64,000 bases of DNA from Globisporangium splendens (GCA_006386115.1 VFIW01000071.1:1-64000), one strand, 5' to 3'; counted from the stretch's first letter, positions 45,362 to 55,824 are shown. Program-made: numbers and translations. The notes: a model not told the origin generated them from the sequence alone.

Positions 45362-45367
45362 TTTTTT
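45328..45367 (-). promoter_or_regulatory. -1 ribosomal frameshift signal, gag-pol junction of Gypsy-1
   Basis: In the gag frame the heptamer A AAA AAC (45367-45361) is followed by a 9-nt spacer and a hairpin with stem CAGTAGGAGC / GCTCCCTACTG (one bulged base; 45351-45328). The gag stop is within this signal (last codons CAG TAG) and pol continues in the -1 frame. This is the textbook layout of -1 frameshifting. Confidence 0.75.
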
Positions 45368-46389
45368 GGCTGTTGGGAACGCTCGAATCGTCGGCCTCTA
45401 CCTGATCGATTCGATCGCGAACCGTGTGTCGCTTGCTGGCTTGGCAAGGACACCTTGCAATTTCTCGCGATGTGGCCGGGCTTGCCGCAACGGAAACACT
45501 TCCCGTCATTGCGTGGCTGTCTGTTAGCGGTCGCATCGGCATACGAGATGTCCATCGGCTCTGGACCGTCGTATGTGACTGCGTGTTGTCGAACAGGACG
45601 AGGGCCGAAACCGTTGAACTTGGCTTGCTTGATGCTGAATTCTTCTTGCATCGCTCGCTCGATGGTTTCACCCAGCGTCTTCGGATACTCGCGGAACAGC
45701 TGGTTCCGAATCGGACCGTCATTGAGTCCTGCCATGAATGTCACAACTTGCGTTGAGACATCAATCGGCTCATTCACGATACTTGACACAAGGTATCGTG
45801 CTCGTTGAGCGTACGAGTGTAGGTCGTATCTACCCTGACGAAGCTTTAAGAACTCAGCACGAGCTCGAAATTCGCTCTGCGGAGGCTCAAAAGCTCTCTT
45901 CAGTTCTCGCTTGAAGTCGTCCAGGTCGTAGAAGCAATGTGGCTCCGCCAATCGCTTCCCATACGCCCAACTCTTGGCTCGACCCGCAAGGTTTGACATC
46001 GCAAACAACACTTGCTGCATTGGGTCCCGTAGTTGTCTTGCAGTGATAGCTGCATCCAACTCAACGAACCATCTCGCTAGAGGTTCGTTTTCTCCGCCAC
46101 GGTACGGAGATACATCGAGCTTCAGAGGCGCCACTCTCATCGCCGTGGCAGGAGTTGCAGGCTGTCGATGAGTGTTCATGATCTCGTGATGCATGAAGCT
46201 CGTAGCCGCGTTCCTCTGCTCATCCGGTGACGCTGATCTCAGCAAGCTGATTACAGCTGCCTCACCGATGACTGCTCGCATACGCTCGAGGGCTGCCCAC
46301 TCGTGGCTAGACAAATGAGGGAAATGCTCATTCGTCAGCTCCACGGTCTCTGCAGGCATCGTACCCATCGGCGTCTCCATCCCTTCCAT
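45346..46389 (-). CDS. Gypsy-1 Gag (intact)
   Basis: 347 residues, MEGMETPMGTMPAE to PKNGNDQ. Central capsid-type Gag domain (RWFVELDAAITARQL, FEPPQSEFRARAEFL, LNDGPIRNQLFREYP) and a CCHC knuckle CFRCGKPGHIARNC near the C-terminus, followed by an Arg/Ser-rich tail. It would form the particle and package RNA. This is the only intact gag among Gypsy-1 to 3. It ends 13 nt after the A AAA AAC slip site, so most ribosomes would stop here and a fraction continue into pol. Confidence 0.88.
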   Translation of the reverse strand: MEGMETPMGTMPAETVELTNEHFPHLSSHEWAALERMRAVIGEAAVISLLRSASPDEQRNAATSFMHHEIMNTHRQPATPATAMRVAPLKLDVSPYRGGENEPLARWFVELDAAITARQLRDPMQQVLFAMSNLAGRAKSWAYGKRLAEPHCFYDLDDFKRELKRAFEPPQSEFRARAEFLKLRQGRYDLHSYAQRARYLVSSIVNEPIDVSTQVVTFMAGLNDGPIRNQLFREYPKTLGETIERAMQEEFSIKQAKFNGFGPRPVRQHAVTYDGPEPMDISYADATANRQPRNDGKCFRCGKPGHIARNCKVSLPSQQATHGSRSNRSGRGRRFERSQQPKNGNDQ

Positions 46390-46477
46390 TGTTTCTCACA
46401 ATCGAACAGGGGGTCTTGGAATGTCCGCGCACGCTACACAAGCGGACTGTGCAGAGTCTTGACTTGGTCGTTGGAAG

Positions 46478-46495
46478 GACTACGAAGTGCTACCA
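46478..46495 (-). promoter_or_regulatory. Primer-binding site of Gypsy-1
   Basis: TGGTAGCACTTCGTAGTC in element sense, 2 nt after the LTR end. Shares TGG(T/C)AGCACTT with Gypsy-0 and Gypsy-2. Confidence 0.65.
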
Positions 46496-46497
46496 GG

Positions 46498-47105
46498 TGT
46501 AAGAGGCTATCCGAGACAGCCTCAAACACAGCACGCACGCTTGCGCTTGAGAGGAAGACTTGAGAGGAACTTGGCAAAAATGCAACTGAATTGAAATGAG
46601 CTTATGGTTCCTGACGCTACATATAAAACACCACTAGGACTCCTAGAGGTTTTATGCATAAAACCTAAACATGCAGAAATAAAACCTATGAATCTGATAT
46701 ATAAAACCTTGGGTACACTGAGGTTGAACCTACGGGATCTTCGAGAAACTTGAACTTGAAGTACCGCGAAGATTCCCTGCGAAGTGATTGGCTCACGCCA
46801 CTCACTTCAGGTGGTAGAGACACGTCCGTCTCATCACCAGTGTTGTTTCCCAAGTAGGAACCATCATTCACATGTCTCGAGTACTGTTGTGCGTAATCAC
46901 GCCGAATCTCAATGATTGCGAGCGACCAACACTCAACTCAGACACAGATTGCTCTGACGTCAGACGATGACGTCACCTGTGCATGTGGGGATCACTTTTA
47001 TGTGCTTCACCCAATATCTTCGCACCCGCAATGCACTTCCACAAGGTGGTGTGTGACACACACAAAGAGCCACCTTGCATGTAATGGCAGTCTTAGCCCA
47101 TTACA
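46498..47105 (-). repeat. 5' LTR of Gypsy-1 (diverged type)
   Basis: 608 bp; in element sense it starts TGTAATGGGCTAAGACTG, with CCATTACA shortly after as in the other LTRs, and ends AGCCTCTTACA. Alignable with the Gypsy-2 LTR, better in the right part (around the shared ATAAAACCT runs) than in the left part. Confidence 0.8.
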
Positions 47106-50100
47106 TGCGGTTGGCAACAGGTGCCACCGTCACGACGAAGAAACACGTGACACGGCTTCGTGTCACGCATGACGGACGCCAAATGGAAGGAGACTTCATT
47201 TGGCTGGATTTGGATGACAAGTTCGATGTCATCCTTGGAATGCCATGGCTGAAGAAGTATCAGCCGATCATCGATTGGAATCAACAATCGATCAGTTACC
47301 CCGCTATGAAGCGGAACAAGGCTAACCGCCCGTCGGCGCGCAACGCGCTGTCGGTTAACGAACATGATGCAAGGGTGTGCGATGGCCCCCTTAGCACGAT
47401 GCTCGATGGAGAAGCCACCCGAAAGTCTCAAGGACAGACTTCGGTTGCTCATCGCTCTGTACAGAAGAGCGATGACGAAGGAAAGGTACCGCCAATGGAG
47501 ACCTCTGATCAAGGTTCCTCGTGCGAAGTCATCAGTGTCATGGTCACTGATGAGGATGGATCTCATATTCATGAGATGGCGTTAGAAGACCCTCCGAAGG
47601 ACGCTTCGGAAGTGGTAACGCTACCCGTCATGAGCCAGATACGGTTCATGAAAGAACTGCATCGAGGCACCCTCGAGCAGATATGTTACATTGCTCCTCA
47701 GGAATCGAGCAATGCCGAGTCGGCAGTGCAGAGACACCCACTCGATGAATGTTTCCTTGCGTCGTCATCAGTGATGGACACTGATGTGCTCGACGAGCCG
47801 ACCAAAAAGGAACGATTTCAGGCTCAGGGATGGAAATCCCTGAAGGACAGTCCATTCTACGGACTATTGAAGGAGTACGAAGACGTATTCCCAGAAGAAG
47901 TTCCCAGTCGTCTTCCGACAGACAAAGGAGTTCGGCATGAGATTGATCTCAAGCCGGGAACAAAGCACTGCGTCACGAGGCAATGGCCACTGCCTCGAGA
48001 GCAAGTCAAGGTGATCGACGAGTTCTTTAAAGCTCGCCGTAAAGCGGGCCAAGTGCGCGAGTCGAATTCTCCGCACTGCAGCCCCACCTCCTGTGTGAAA
48101 AAGGCCACAGGGGGTTGGAGGATCGTGCATGCGTTCAACAAGTTGAATGCGGCAACAATCCCGGCGCAAACGCCGATACCTCGCAAAGATGTCATCATTG
48201 ACAGCATGCAAGGTAGTACTATCTTTAGTACGATCGATTTGAGAGATGGGTTCTATCAAATCTTGATGCGTGAAAAGGATATCCCTTTCACAGCAGTCAG
48301 CACCCCGAGCGGGATGCTGTGGGAGTGGCTCGTAATGCCACAGGGACTAACAAATGCTCCCGCCACATTCAATAGATGCGTCACACAACTATTACGTCCA
48401 GTGCGAGACTTCGCACCCAGCTATTTTGACGACGTGTTCATACACAGTCTTGCATCGGATGCTGCATCCGATGTGGAAGTGCACAAAGAGCACCTCCGAC
48501 AGCTATTGGACTTGATGCGGAAGCACAAGCTGTACGCCAACATACAAAAGTGTATGTTTGGTGTTGATGAGATCCCCGTTCTCGGTTGCTTTGTCGGCAA
48601 GAACGGAGTGCGTCCAGATCCCGAAAAGATCAAGGCGATCAACGACTGGCCCGTCCCAACAAGCCAAAAGGATCTTCGCAAGTTCCTCGGTCTTGCGACG
48701 TATCTCCATAAGTACTCGCAGAACTATGCGGGTATCATCCGACCTCTTTCATCATTACTGAAGAAAGACGTCGATTGGAAGTGGTCCGACGAATGTCAAG
48801 ATGCATTCGTCAAGGTGAAACGCAGCCTCATGGAGGCTCCGGTTCTCGCGATCGCTGATCACGAGCGACCATTCTATGTGGTCTGTGATGCATCCGACTT
48901 TGCAATCGGATGCGCGCTGATGCAGCGCGACGATGCAGATCGCGAACGCGTGATCTGCTATCAGTCGCGTCAGCTGAAGCCAGCTGAGCGCAATTATCCG
49001 GTTCATGACAAGGAGTTGCTTGCCATGAAGTACGCTCTTACGAAGTTCAGAGTGTATCTACTTGGAGGTAAACGGTTCACCGTTTACACTGACCACGCTT
49101 CGCTGCGCACCGCAGTGAAGTCGCCACATCTGTCGCAAAGAATGGCCCGATGGCTTTCTTTCTTTGCGGTGTACGAGTTTGACGTCGAGTACAAACCCGG
49201 TCGGTTCAACGTGATCGCGGATGTGCTCTCACGTCACCCAGACTTTGAGTCGAAAGCAAACGACTCAAAGGAAGACCGTGTGATGGCAATCACACGAGAA
49301 AGCACGCCGACATCGTCGCTCCTTGACGATATCAAAAGAGCGTATGCGACAGATAGCGACACCTGTCGACTTGTTGCCCACTTGTCAGACCCGTCTGATA
49401 AGTCGCTCAAGGCGTTGGACCCGGCTCAACGCGCTCGTCTACATCGTTACGAGATGCGCAACGATGTTCTCTACTACCGTATAGATGACAGCGACGAGCC
49501 ACGCGCTGTCGTTCCAAACGACAGTGACCTTCGCAATCGTGTGCTCTTCGAGTACCACGATGCGCCTTTCCGCGGCCATCCAGGACGCGAGAAAACGTAT
49601 CTCGCGCTTTCCCGCGACTTCTATTGGTCCCACCAATACAAGTGGGTCCGCAAATACGTACGCGCATGCGAGGTTTGCCAGCGCGTCAAGCCAGCACCGG
49701 TCACCAACGCACCGCTGCGATCACTACCAGTCCCGACGGACTGTTGGAAGTCAGTCTCGATGGCTTTATCTTCGGTCTTCCTGCTGACTCCAGCAAGAAG
49801 ACTGGCATCCTCGTCATCGTGGATCGCTTCAGCAAGATGGTCCATCTCAGCGCTGTCCCTGCTAGCGTCACCGCAAAGCAGACAACGCAGATATTCCTGG
49901 ATTCCGTGTTTAGGTTACACGGAATGCCAACAGAAATCGTGTCGGACCGAGATCCACGATTCACAGCTGCCTTTTGGCAAGAACTCTTCCGACTCTTGGG
50001 CACTCAGCTCAAGATGTCGACAGCTGACCATCCGCAAACAGATGGTCAGACAGAGCGTGTGAATCGCACGCTCGAGGACATTTTGCGCAGCTATGCGCAT

Positions 50101-51150
50101 TCATTCACTCACTGGAGTGAATGCCTCCCTCTCGCAGAGTTTGCAATCAACAACTCTGTGCATGTCTCAACCGGGCACACGCCATTCTACGTGAACGCCC
50201 TCAGGCACCCACGTGTTCCGTCCATCCTCGGTGGGATGTCCCCTCCGTCGGTGACATCTCCCTTGAGTGGGGGAGGAGTCCGCGAAGCAGCTGCTTCGGA
50301 ACAAGCGAAGAGCGCGGAGATCTCGCACCATCATGGGCAGGCAGCTGCTCACGCGGCGATCGTCGACAAAGACATCGCTACAACAGTGTTGCAGCGGCAA
50401 GCTGTCATCCGCTTTGTCCGCGATTCAATCGCCGACGCAGTGGATGGTCAGAAAGAACAAGCGGACAAGAGTGGCCGCAAAAACACGAACGAGTTTCAAC
50501 GAAATTCGTTTGTTTTATTATCGACTGCTAACCTACCTAACAGAGTGGTCAGCAGTGACAGCAACAAGTTGCTGCCAAGATACATTGGCCCCTTCAAGGT
50601 ACTTGAAAGGATTAGAGACGCATACACGTTGGAGCTTCCTCCAACTATGCGCCTACACCCGACATTCTACGTCGGACGACTCAAAGCGTATCATCGCCAC
50701 GACGATTCGCCGGTCTCTTCCTCTTCAAGAGACCGTGCTCACGAAGGATCCTAAGAACAAGCTTGTGATCCACCTCGAGCCTCGAAAGCCGTCCCTCGAG
50801 CCGCTCGTGCTTCGCGATCATCTCGCTTAGCTCGGCCCGAAGTCGGAGAACCTCGTTCTCTTGCTCGGCGTACTTCAGCCGATCAAGAAGATCGCTCTGA
50901 GGATGAACCTCAGAGCCACGAGCAGAACTTTCCTCCTCCAGCTCCTCCGTTGCGAGACTCCGAGGGGAACCAACGCTGGATCGTGGAGAAGATACTTGCT
51001 CATCGCGATCGATCGTCGCGAGGGAAGAAGGAGCGCGTCTATCGCGTTCGTTGGCTTGGTTACCCGCCAGATCGAGATACCTGGGAACCGGCCGTGATGC
51101 TCCAAGCCGATGTTCCTGGCTTGGTGCAGCAATACGAGAGTCGATGCTAA
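47106..51150 (+). pseudogene. Gypsy-3 pol (frameshift in integrase, one in-frame stop)
   Basis: Protease end DLDDKFDVILGMPWL, RT with FSTIDLRDGFYQILM and YFDD, RNase H DASDFAIGCALMQ, integrase zinc region HPGREKTYLALSRDF with CEVCQRVK. Near 49763 one base is missing in the triplet for the first catalytic Asp (SMDF in the other elements, here SM then a frameshift), so the integrase is dead in this copy. The next frame gives SDRDPRF and DGQTERVNR and runs to TAA at 50752-50754. In that same frame the reading then stays open for 131 more codons to 51150 and ends with a chromodomain (QRWIVEKILAHRD, YRVRWLGYPPDRDTWEP). The TAA is therefore either a nonsense mutation or a readthrough site. Confidence 0.82.
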
Positions 51151-52369
51151 CCGACTCTCGTTTCCACAGCTCGCGGGTTCGATCTTGCAATCCGCGAGGA
51201 AGCATCACGCCGTTGTACTCACGAAGGTGCTCCTCAGTCAACTGAGGATCATCGCTGGTGCAGATGCGGCAACCCCTCGGTGTGGTCTTGACTCCACACG
51301 GAACCCCAAGATCCACGCATTCCTCGTGGATCGCCAACAACTTTCCAACGGCATTGTGCCGGAGGAACTTATCCCGATTATCTCGCAATCGAGAGATACA
51401 CTTCGCAGCGTCTTCGTTGAAATTCACAACGAAGGCACCCCACGCTTGCGAAAGGAACAGCGCTTGTTTCTCAGCGCTGTGAGACTTCTTTGACTTCGAT
51501 CGACCATCGAAGTACCGCATCGAATGGAAAAGGTCGATGTAAAACTCCTCGCGCGCCTTGGGATGGAAGTTCTGTCGAAGGACGAAGCCATCGTCCTTGA
51601 TGGTACTAACATCGTACAGCGCGTGAGTGCCCGCACGCTGGGTGCCACGATGCGCACGAACCCAATTGGATTTGGGTGCCCACAAATGGCTCCAACAAGA
51701 AGAGATGAAATCCATCCCTTCAGAAGGACCCGTCAACAGATCCTTTTGCTCTGCCGGAGAGGCAAGATAGCGTGGCGACACGCTATTCCCCGATGACGTA
51801 GTAACCTGCGCATCAGATTCGGATTCCACATCGAAGAGCAAGTCCTCGAGTGGATCGACAGCTTCCAGTTCACAATTGGACGCGTCCAGCGAGAGAAGGA
51901 TATTCCTCGCTGCATTCACCAGGTCGGGATCAGCTGACGCTAATCCTTCCCGACCGAGATTCTCCACCCTGTTGGCAGATGCCGCGCTTTCCGACGCTCC
52001 GACGTCGGAAATGGCAACCGCCACGGTGGATCCGCTCGTTTCTCCGTGAGGAGATCCCTCCTCACGACGCTTCTTCCGCGTAGGCTCATTCAAGAGGGCC
52101 GCGGACGACGAACGTTTCGCTTCGTTTCGTTTGAGATTTGAACGGTCAACGGAAGAAGACTCGGCTTCTTCCTCCCGATCGTTACACACGACATTCGTCG
52201 TGGTGCTACTCATTGGAGTGTTGCAAGGAGTCACCTCCTCGCTACTCGACTCGTAGTCAACAGCATCACTGTCGATCGAAGACATTTGTACGAGGTTCAC
52301 CTCGCACAGCTTGCGGCGTCTGGAAAGCTCTCTGTTGGGCACGGCGCACACTGAGAACTGAGCCCGCAA
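50681..52369 (-). CDS. Antisense ORF of Gypsy-3, 534-562 residues, unknown function
   Basis: An intact ORF opposite to pol. It is open from 52369; the first ATG is at 52285 (MSSIDSDAVDYESSSEE), giving 534 residues. Regions: acidic Ser-rich N-terminus, a basic stretch (TRKKRREEGS), a central folded-looking domain about 225-400 (SSCWSHLWAPKSNWVRAH, FYIDLFHSMRYFDGRSKS, CGVKTTPRGCRICTSDD), then a coiled coil (YAEQENEVLRLRAELSEMIA) and a basic C-terminus. Its last 470 nt overlap the end of pol on the other strand, including the chromodomain; the remaining 1.2 kb has no sense ORF of note, which supports real coding. The position and coiled coil match the antisense ORFs of Gypsy-1 and Gypsy-2; the central domain is extra. 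No family recognised. Confidence 0.65.
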   Translation of the reverse strand: MRAQFSVCAVPNRELSRRRKLCEVNLVQMSSIDSDAVDYESSSEEVTPCNTPMSSTTTNVVCNDREEEAESSSVDRSNLKRNEAKRSSSAALLNEPTRKKRREEGSPHGETSGSTVAVAISDVGASESAASANRVENLGREGLASADPDLVNAARNILLSLDASNCELEAVDPLEDLLFDVESESDAQVTTSSGNSVSPRYLASPAEQKDLLTGPSEGMDFISSCWSHLWAPKSNWVRAHRGTQRAGTHALYDVSTIKDDGFVLRQNFHPKAREEFYIDLFHSMRYFDGRSKSKKSHSAEKQALFLSQAWGAFVVNFNEDAAKCISRLRDNRDKFLRHNAVGKLLAIHEECVDLGVPCGVKTTPRGCRICTSDDPQLTEEHLREYNGVMLPRGLQDRTRELWKRESVSIDSRIAAPSQEHRLGASRPVPRYLDLAGNQANERDRRAPSSLATIDRDEQVSSPRSSVGSPRSLATEELEEESSARGSEVHPQSDLLDRLKYAEQENEVLRLRAELSEMIAKHERLEGRLSRLEVDHKLVLRILREHGLLKRKRPANRRGDDTL

Positions 52370-52495
52370 GACTCAGTGCTCTGCCTTCTGTGACCAGTTC
52401 CTCCGAACACGGAAGAACACCAAAGAACACAGAAGAACACAAGACGGATTGGTAGCGCGCGTTTCTACGTGACCAATCGCTTTACGGGGGGATGA

Positions 52496-52918
52496 TGTAA
52501 TGGGGCCTCCCATTACATGGGTTCCCGGGTCAGGAGAGTGTGGGTTTTCTCCCACATGGGTTTTACCACCTCTTCCGAACCCACCCACGACGTACAGTTG
52601 GAGACACATTAATATGTGTCACTCATGAACACTGTACGTAGCCATTTGCATATTAGCCAATAAGACTAAGCCGTTAAGATTTAATCCCATTGGATGATAG
52701 TCGGACTGGACATCCGATTATCTACCAATGAGAGACACCGTAGGTTTCAGTCACTACGATTGCATGTCAGCACTTTAACGTTTTAATGCACTTCTCAATT
52801 TGCACGGTAACGCGCAAAGCTCCCTCCCTTCTCCTTGGACACAGTGTTATCACTGTGCCCTTCCTTTCACCTGCGTTTCCTCAACGCACGTGTACGTCGT
52901 GTAACGAGTCCCGTTACA
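52496..52918 (+). repeat. 3' LTR of Gypsy-3
   Basis: 423 bp with hairpins at both ends: TGTAATGGG-GCCT-CCCATTACA (52496-52517) and TGTAACG-AGTCC-CGTTACA (52900-52918). A G-run (ACGGGGGGATGA, 52484-52495) just before it is the likely polypurine tract. Confidence 0.85.
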
Positions 52919-53199
52919 CAAGGAGTCACTGAGTGAGTCGGATTTTTCAACCCATCTCCGGGCCGGCAGACACGGATAGTCTCAGCGCTTTGGGACCGAG
53001 AGGAGTCACTTTGCTCACCGTATTGATGGAGGAACCTTTATTCATGGCCCCCATTTGTGCAACAGTTGCGAGCCGCTGGCAGACAGCGCTTGAGTTTTAA
53101 GTGTTCAGTGGGATGTATTGAATTTAACCCAGTTTCCATAGACGCACTGACAATAACCCACATCCTGGCACGAGACCCAGGATAAGCAAGCATAATAAT

Positions 53200-53996
53200 C
53201 TGGGACGAAGCCCCTATGTCGATCAAATATGCATTCGAGTCGCTCGACAAGACATTTCGAGAGATGATGAAATACGGGTTACCACATGGAGGCAATGTGG
53301 TATTGATGGCCGGAGACTTCCGGCAGATTTTACCAGTTATTCTGCGAGCGACATTTTCACAAATTGTCGGAGCTTGAGTCAAGAAATCATCTTTGTGCGA
53401 CCACGCGGTTTCCTTGAAGATAATCGCTAACATGGGATTGTAAAATGCACCAAATGCACCAAGCGCAACTGAAAGTCAATATCTTGTGGATGGTCTTCTC
53501 ATGGTCGGTGAGACCAGGCAAGACAGATGTGCTGAGCTGGGCCAGTCCTACATCAAAATCCCAGCTATGCGATTGTGAAGCCACAAGACAACGTACTTAC
53601 GACGAAAGTGTTGATTGACGCGATCTATGTTGAAGTAGCAATTCACACTCACGACAACAAGTACTTCTCCGATCGCGTGATTCTGACTCCACTGAATTTC
53701 AACGTCCAAGCCATAAACAACGACGTGATGGATAGACTTCCAGGCCAGGTTTTCGAGTATGTTTCCATTGATTCAGTTGAAGTGAAAGTCAGTGTGGAAC
53801 TATTCATGTTTCCTGTCGGGTTTTTAAATACCCTCAACATATCTGGTATGCCTCCCCACAAACTGCGCACAAAGGTGGGGGCCACGATTATGGTATTGAG
53901 AAACATAATGGCGAGCAAGGGCTTTGCAACGGGACACGACTTCAAGTACGGCAGCCGCGGCGTCATTGCATCGAAGCGGTAGTCATGACGGGCAGT
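53200..53996 (+). pseudogene. PIF1/Helitron-type helicase, left part (decayed)
   Basis: 53200-53375 reads IWDEAPMSIKYAFESLDKTF and AGDFRQILPVI, the Walker B region of PIF1-like helicases. Frameshifted pieces follow (GETRQDRCAELGQSYIKIP around 53495-53570), then an open frame 53575-53982 with DRVILTPLNFNVQAINNDV, DRLPGQVFEY and MPPHKLRTKVGATIMVLRN. In oomycetes and many other eukaryotes such helicases usually come from Helitrons, but no Rep domain is visible. Gypsy-2 interrupts the gene at 53997; 52919-53199 before it holds only degraded pieces. Confidence 0.75.
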
Positions 53997-54645
53997 TGTA
54001 ATGGGCCATAACCAGCCATTACATGAAGGTGGATCTGTTCCCAGATCTAGTGTGGCACACACCACCTTCAGCGTGCATTGTGGAGACACAAATAACAAAG
54101 GGATTACGGTAAGACAGTCCCCACATGCACGTGTGACGTCATTCGATGACGTCACGAGTGTTCTCTGTGCTGATCAGTGCAGAATGTTGTTCTCATGTAC
54201 TAATCAGTACAGAGTGATAACATCCATGTACTAATCAAGTACTGAGTAATGGTTCCTACTTGGGAAACTGGACTGGCGACGAGACCGACGTGTCTCTGCC
54301 ACCTGAAGTGAGTGGCGCGAGCCAATCACTTTGCAGGGATTTTAAACAAGACTTGAAGTTCAAGCTTCTAGAAGATCCCGTAGGTTCAACCTCAGTGTAC
54401 CCAAGGTTTTATATATCAGATTCATAGGTTTTATTGTGTATGTTTAGGTTTTAGTTATAAAACCTGTAGGATCCCTTGGGGTTCATTTGTAAGTAGCGAC
54501 AGGAACCATAACCTTTTCAATTCAGTTGCAAATTTTCCTCCAAGCCCTCAAGTCTCCTTCCTCCCTCCAAGTCGGGAGATCGCTTCCTCTGGCACAAGCG
54601 TGTGTGCCGTGTTTGAGGGACTGTTGTGAACAGCGCCCTCTTACA
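53997..54645 (+). repeat. 5' LTR of Gypsy-2
   Basis: 649 bp, TGTAATGGGCCATAACC to GCCCTCTTACA. An imperfect inverted repeat, TGTAATGG...GCCATTACA, occupies its first 28 bases. The copy at 61008-61656 is the same length. Confidence 0.92.
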
Positions 54646-54647
54646 CC

Positions 54648-54665
54648 TGGCAGCACTTCGAGCGG
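54648..54665 (+). promoter_or_regulatory. Primer-binding site of Gypsy-2
   Basis: TGGCAGCACTTCGAGCGG, 2 nt after the LTR end. Same core and spacing as in Gypsy-0 and Gypsy-1. Confidence 0.65.
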
Positions 54666-54764
54666 TCCTTCCAACGACCCAGTGAAGTGAAGAGGTTTGA
54701 CGACGCGGCTTTAAGCACGTCGGGCATTCCTGTCGAAGACCCTGCGAGCATCCTTGTGTTGAAC

Positions 54765-55824
54765 ATGGATGCTACAGGAACCCCACTCGGTCCAGCAGTA
54801 CCGGAAACTGTCGAGTTGACTATTGAGGGTTTCCCTCATCTTGTCTTCTCATGAGTGGATGGCGCTTGAGCGCATGCGAGATGTCATCGGAGAGGCTGCT
54901 GTGGTCAGTCTGCTTCGGTCGGCGTCTCCGGAGGACCAGAAGAGCGCGGTGGTCAGCTTCATGCACCACGAGATCATGTCCTCCCGGAAGCAGGTCGCAA
55001 CCCCTGTTTCCTCAATCAGGACGGTGCCACTGAAGCTTGACGTCTCTCCGTATCGCGGCGGAGAGAACGAACCTCTCTCACGATGGTTCGTCGAGTTGGA
55101 TGCAGCGATCACTGCAAGACAACTGCGAGACCCTTCGCAGCAAGTGTTGTTCGCGATGTCCAACCTTGCGGGTCGTGCGAAGAGCTGGGCGTATGGCAAG
55201 CGTTTAGTCGATCTAAACTGCTTCCCCAGCTACGACCACTTCAAGACCGAACTCAAGAAGGCGTTTGAACCTCCACAGAGTGAGTTCCGTGCGCGCGCCG
55301 AGTTCCTCAAGCTTCGTCAAGGCCGTTTCGACCTTCACTCGTACGCACAACGTGCTCGCTAATTGGTGTCGAGTATCGTTGGCGAGCCGATTGACGTTTC
55401 AATGCAAGTCGTGACGTTCGTGACGTTCGTGACGGGTCTGAACGATGGTCCGATTCGGAACCAACTGTTCCGCGAGTATCCCAAGACGCTGGATGAAGCC
55501 ATCGAACGTGCGATGCAAGAAGAGTTCAGCATGAAGCAAGCGAAGTTCCATGGGTTTGCGTCAAGACCAATGCGGCAATCAAATGCCATGCATGACGGTC
55601 CCGAGCCTATGGACATCTCGTACATTTCCACGCCTGGAAATGAGCGTCCTCGCAACGATGGGAAGTGCTTCCGTTGCGGGAAGCCGGGTCACATTGCTCG
55701 GAACTGCAAGGTGTCTTTGCCGGGTCGGCAAACGACACAGGGTGCTCGTTCGAACAACCACGATCGTTCTTACGGTCGTCGGTTCGAGCGGTCACCTGGG
55801 CCAAAAAACGGGAATGGACAGTAG
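54765..55824 (+). pseudogene. Gypsy-2 gag (one frameshift, one stop)
   Basis: ATG 54765 starts MDATGTPLGPAVPETVEL; an extra base near 54842 shifts the frame before SSHEWMALERMRDVIG. The next frame (54823 onward) reads the Gag domain to a TAA at 55360-55362, where Gypsy-1 has a Tyr codon, then continues to 55824 with the CCHC knuckle CFRCGKPGHIARNC. A GTGACGTTC unit is duplicated near 55415 (VTFVTFVTG). The Gag of this copy is therefore non-functional although its pol is intact. Confidence 0.85.

Larger units (their letters stand above)
39594..47105 (-). mobile_element. Gypsy-1: Ty3/gypsy chromovirus with mismatched LTRs
   Basis: Minus-strand element: 5' LTR 46498-47105, PBS 46478-46495, gag 45346-46389, frameshift site 45328-45367, broken pol to 40662, antisense ORF region 40319-41386, 3' LTR 39594-40242. 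The 5 bp on each side are TGCGG (39589-39593 and 47106-47110). The two LTRs differ in length (608 and 649 bp) and clearly in sequence; the 3' LTR and the sequence up to about 41800 are nearly identical to Gypsy-2, while pol upstream of that is more diverged from it. Confidence 0.85.
47106..52918 (+). mobile_element. Gypsy-3: 5'-truncated Ty3/gypsy chromovirus
   Basis: Starts inside the protease domain at the Gypsy-1 boundary and ends with its 3' LTR (52496-52918). Order: protease end, RT, RNase H, integrase, chromodomain, then about 1.3 kb with only an antisense ORF, then the LTR. The LTR belongs to the same family as the solo LTR at 38458-38852. GC content and third-position use differ visibly from Gypsy-1/2. 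No 5' LTR, PBS or gag in the window. Confidence 0.82.
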
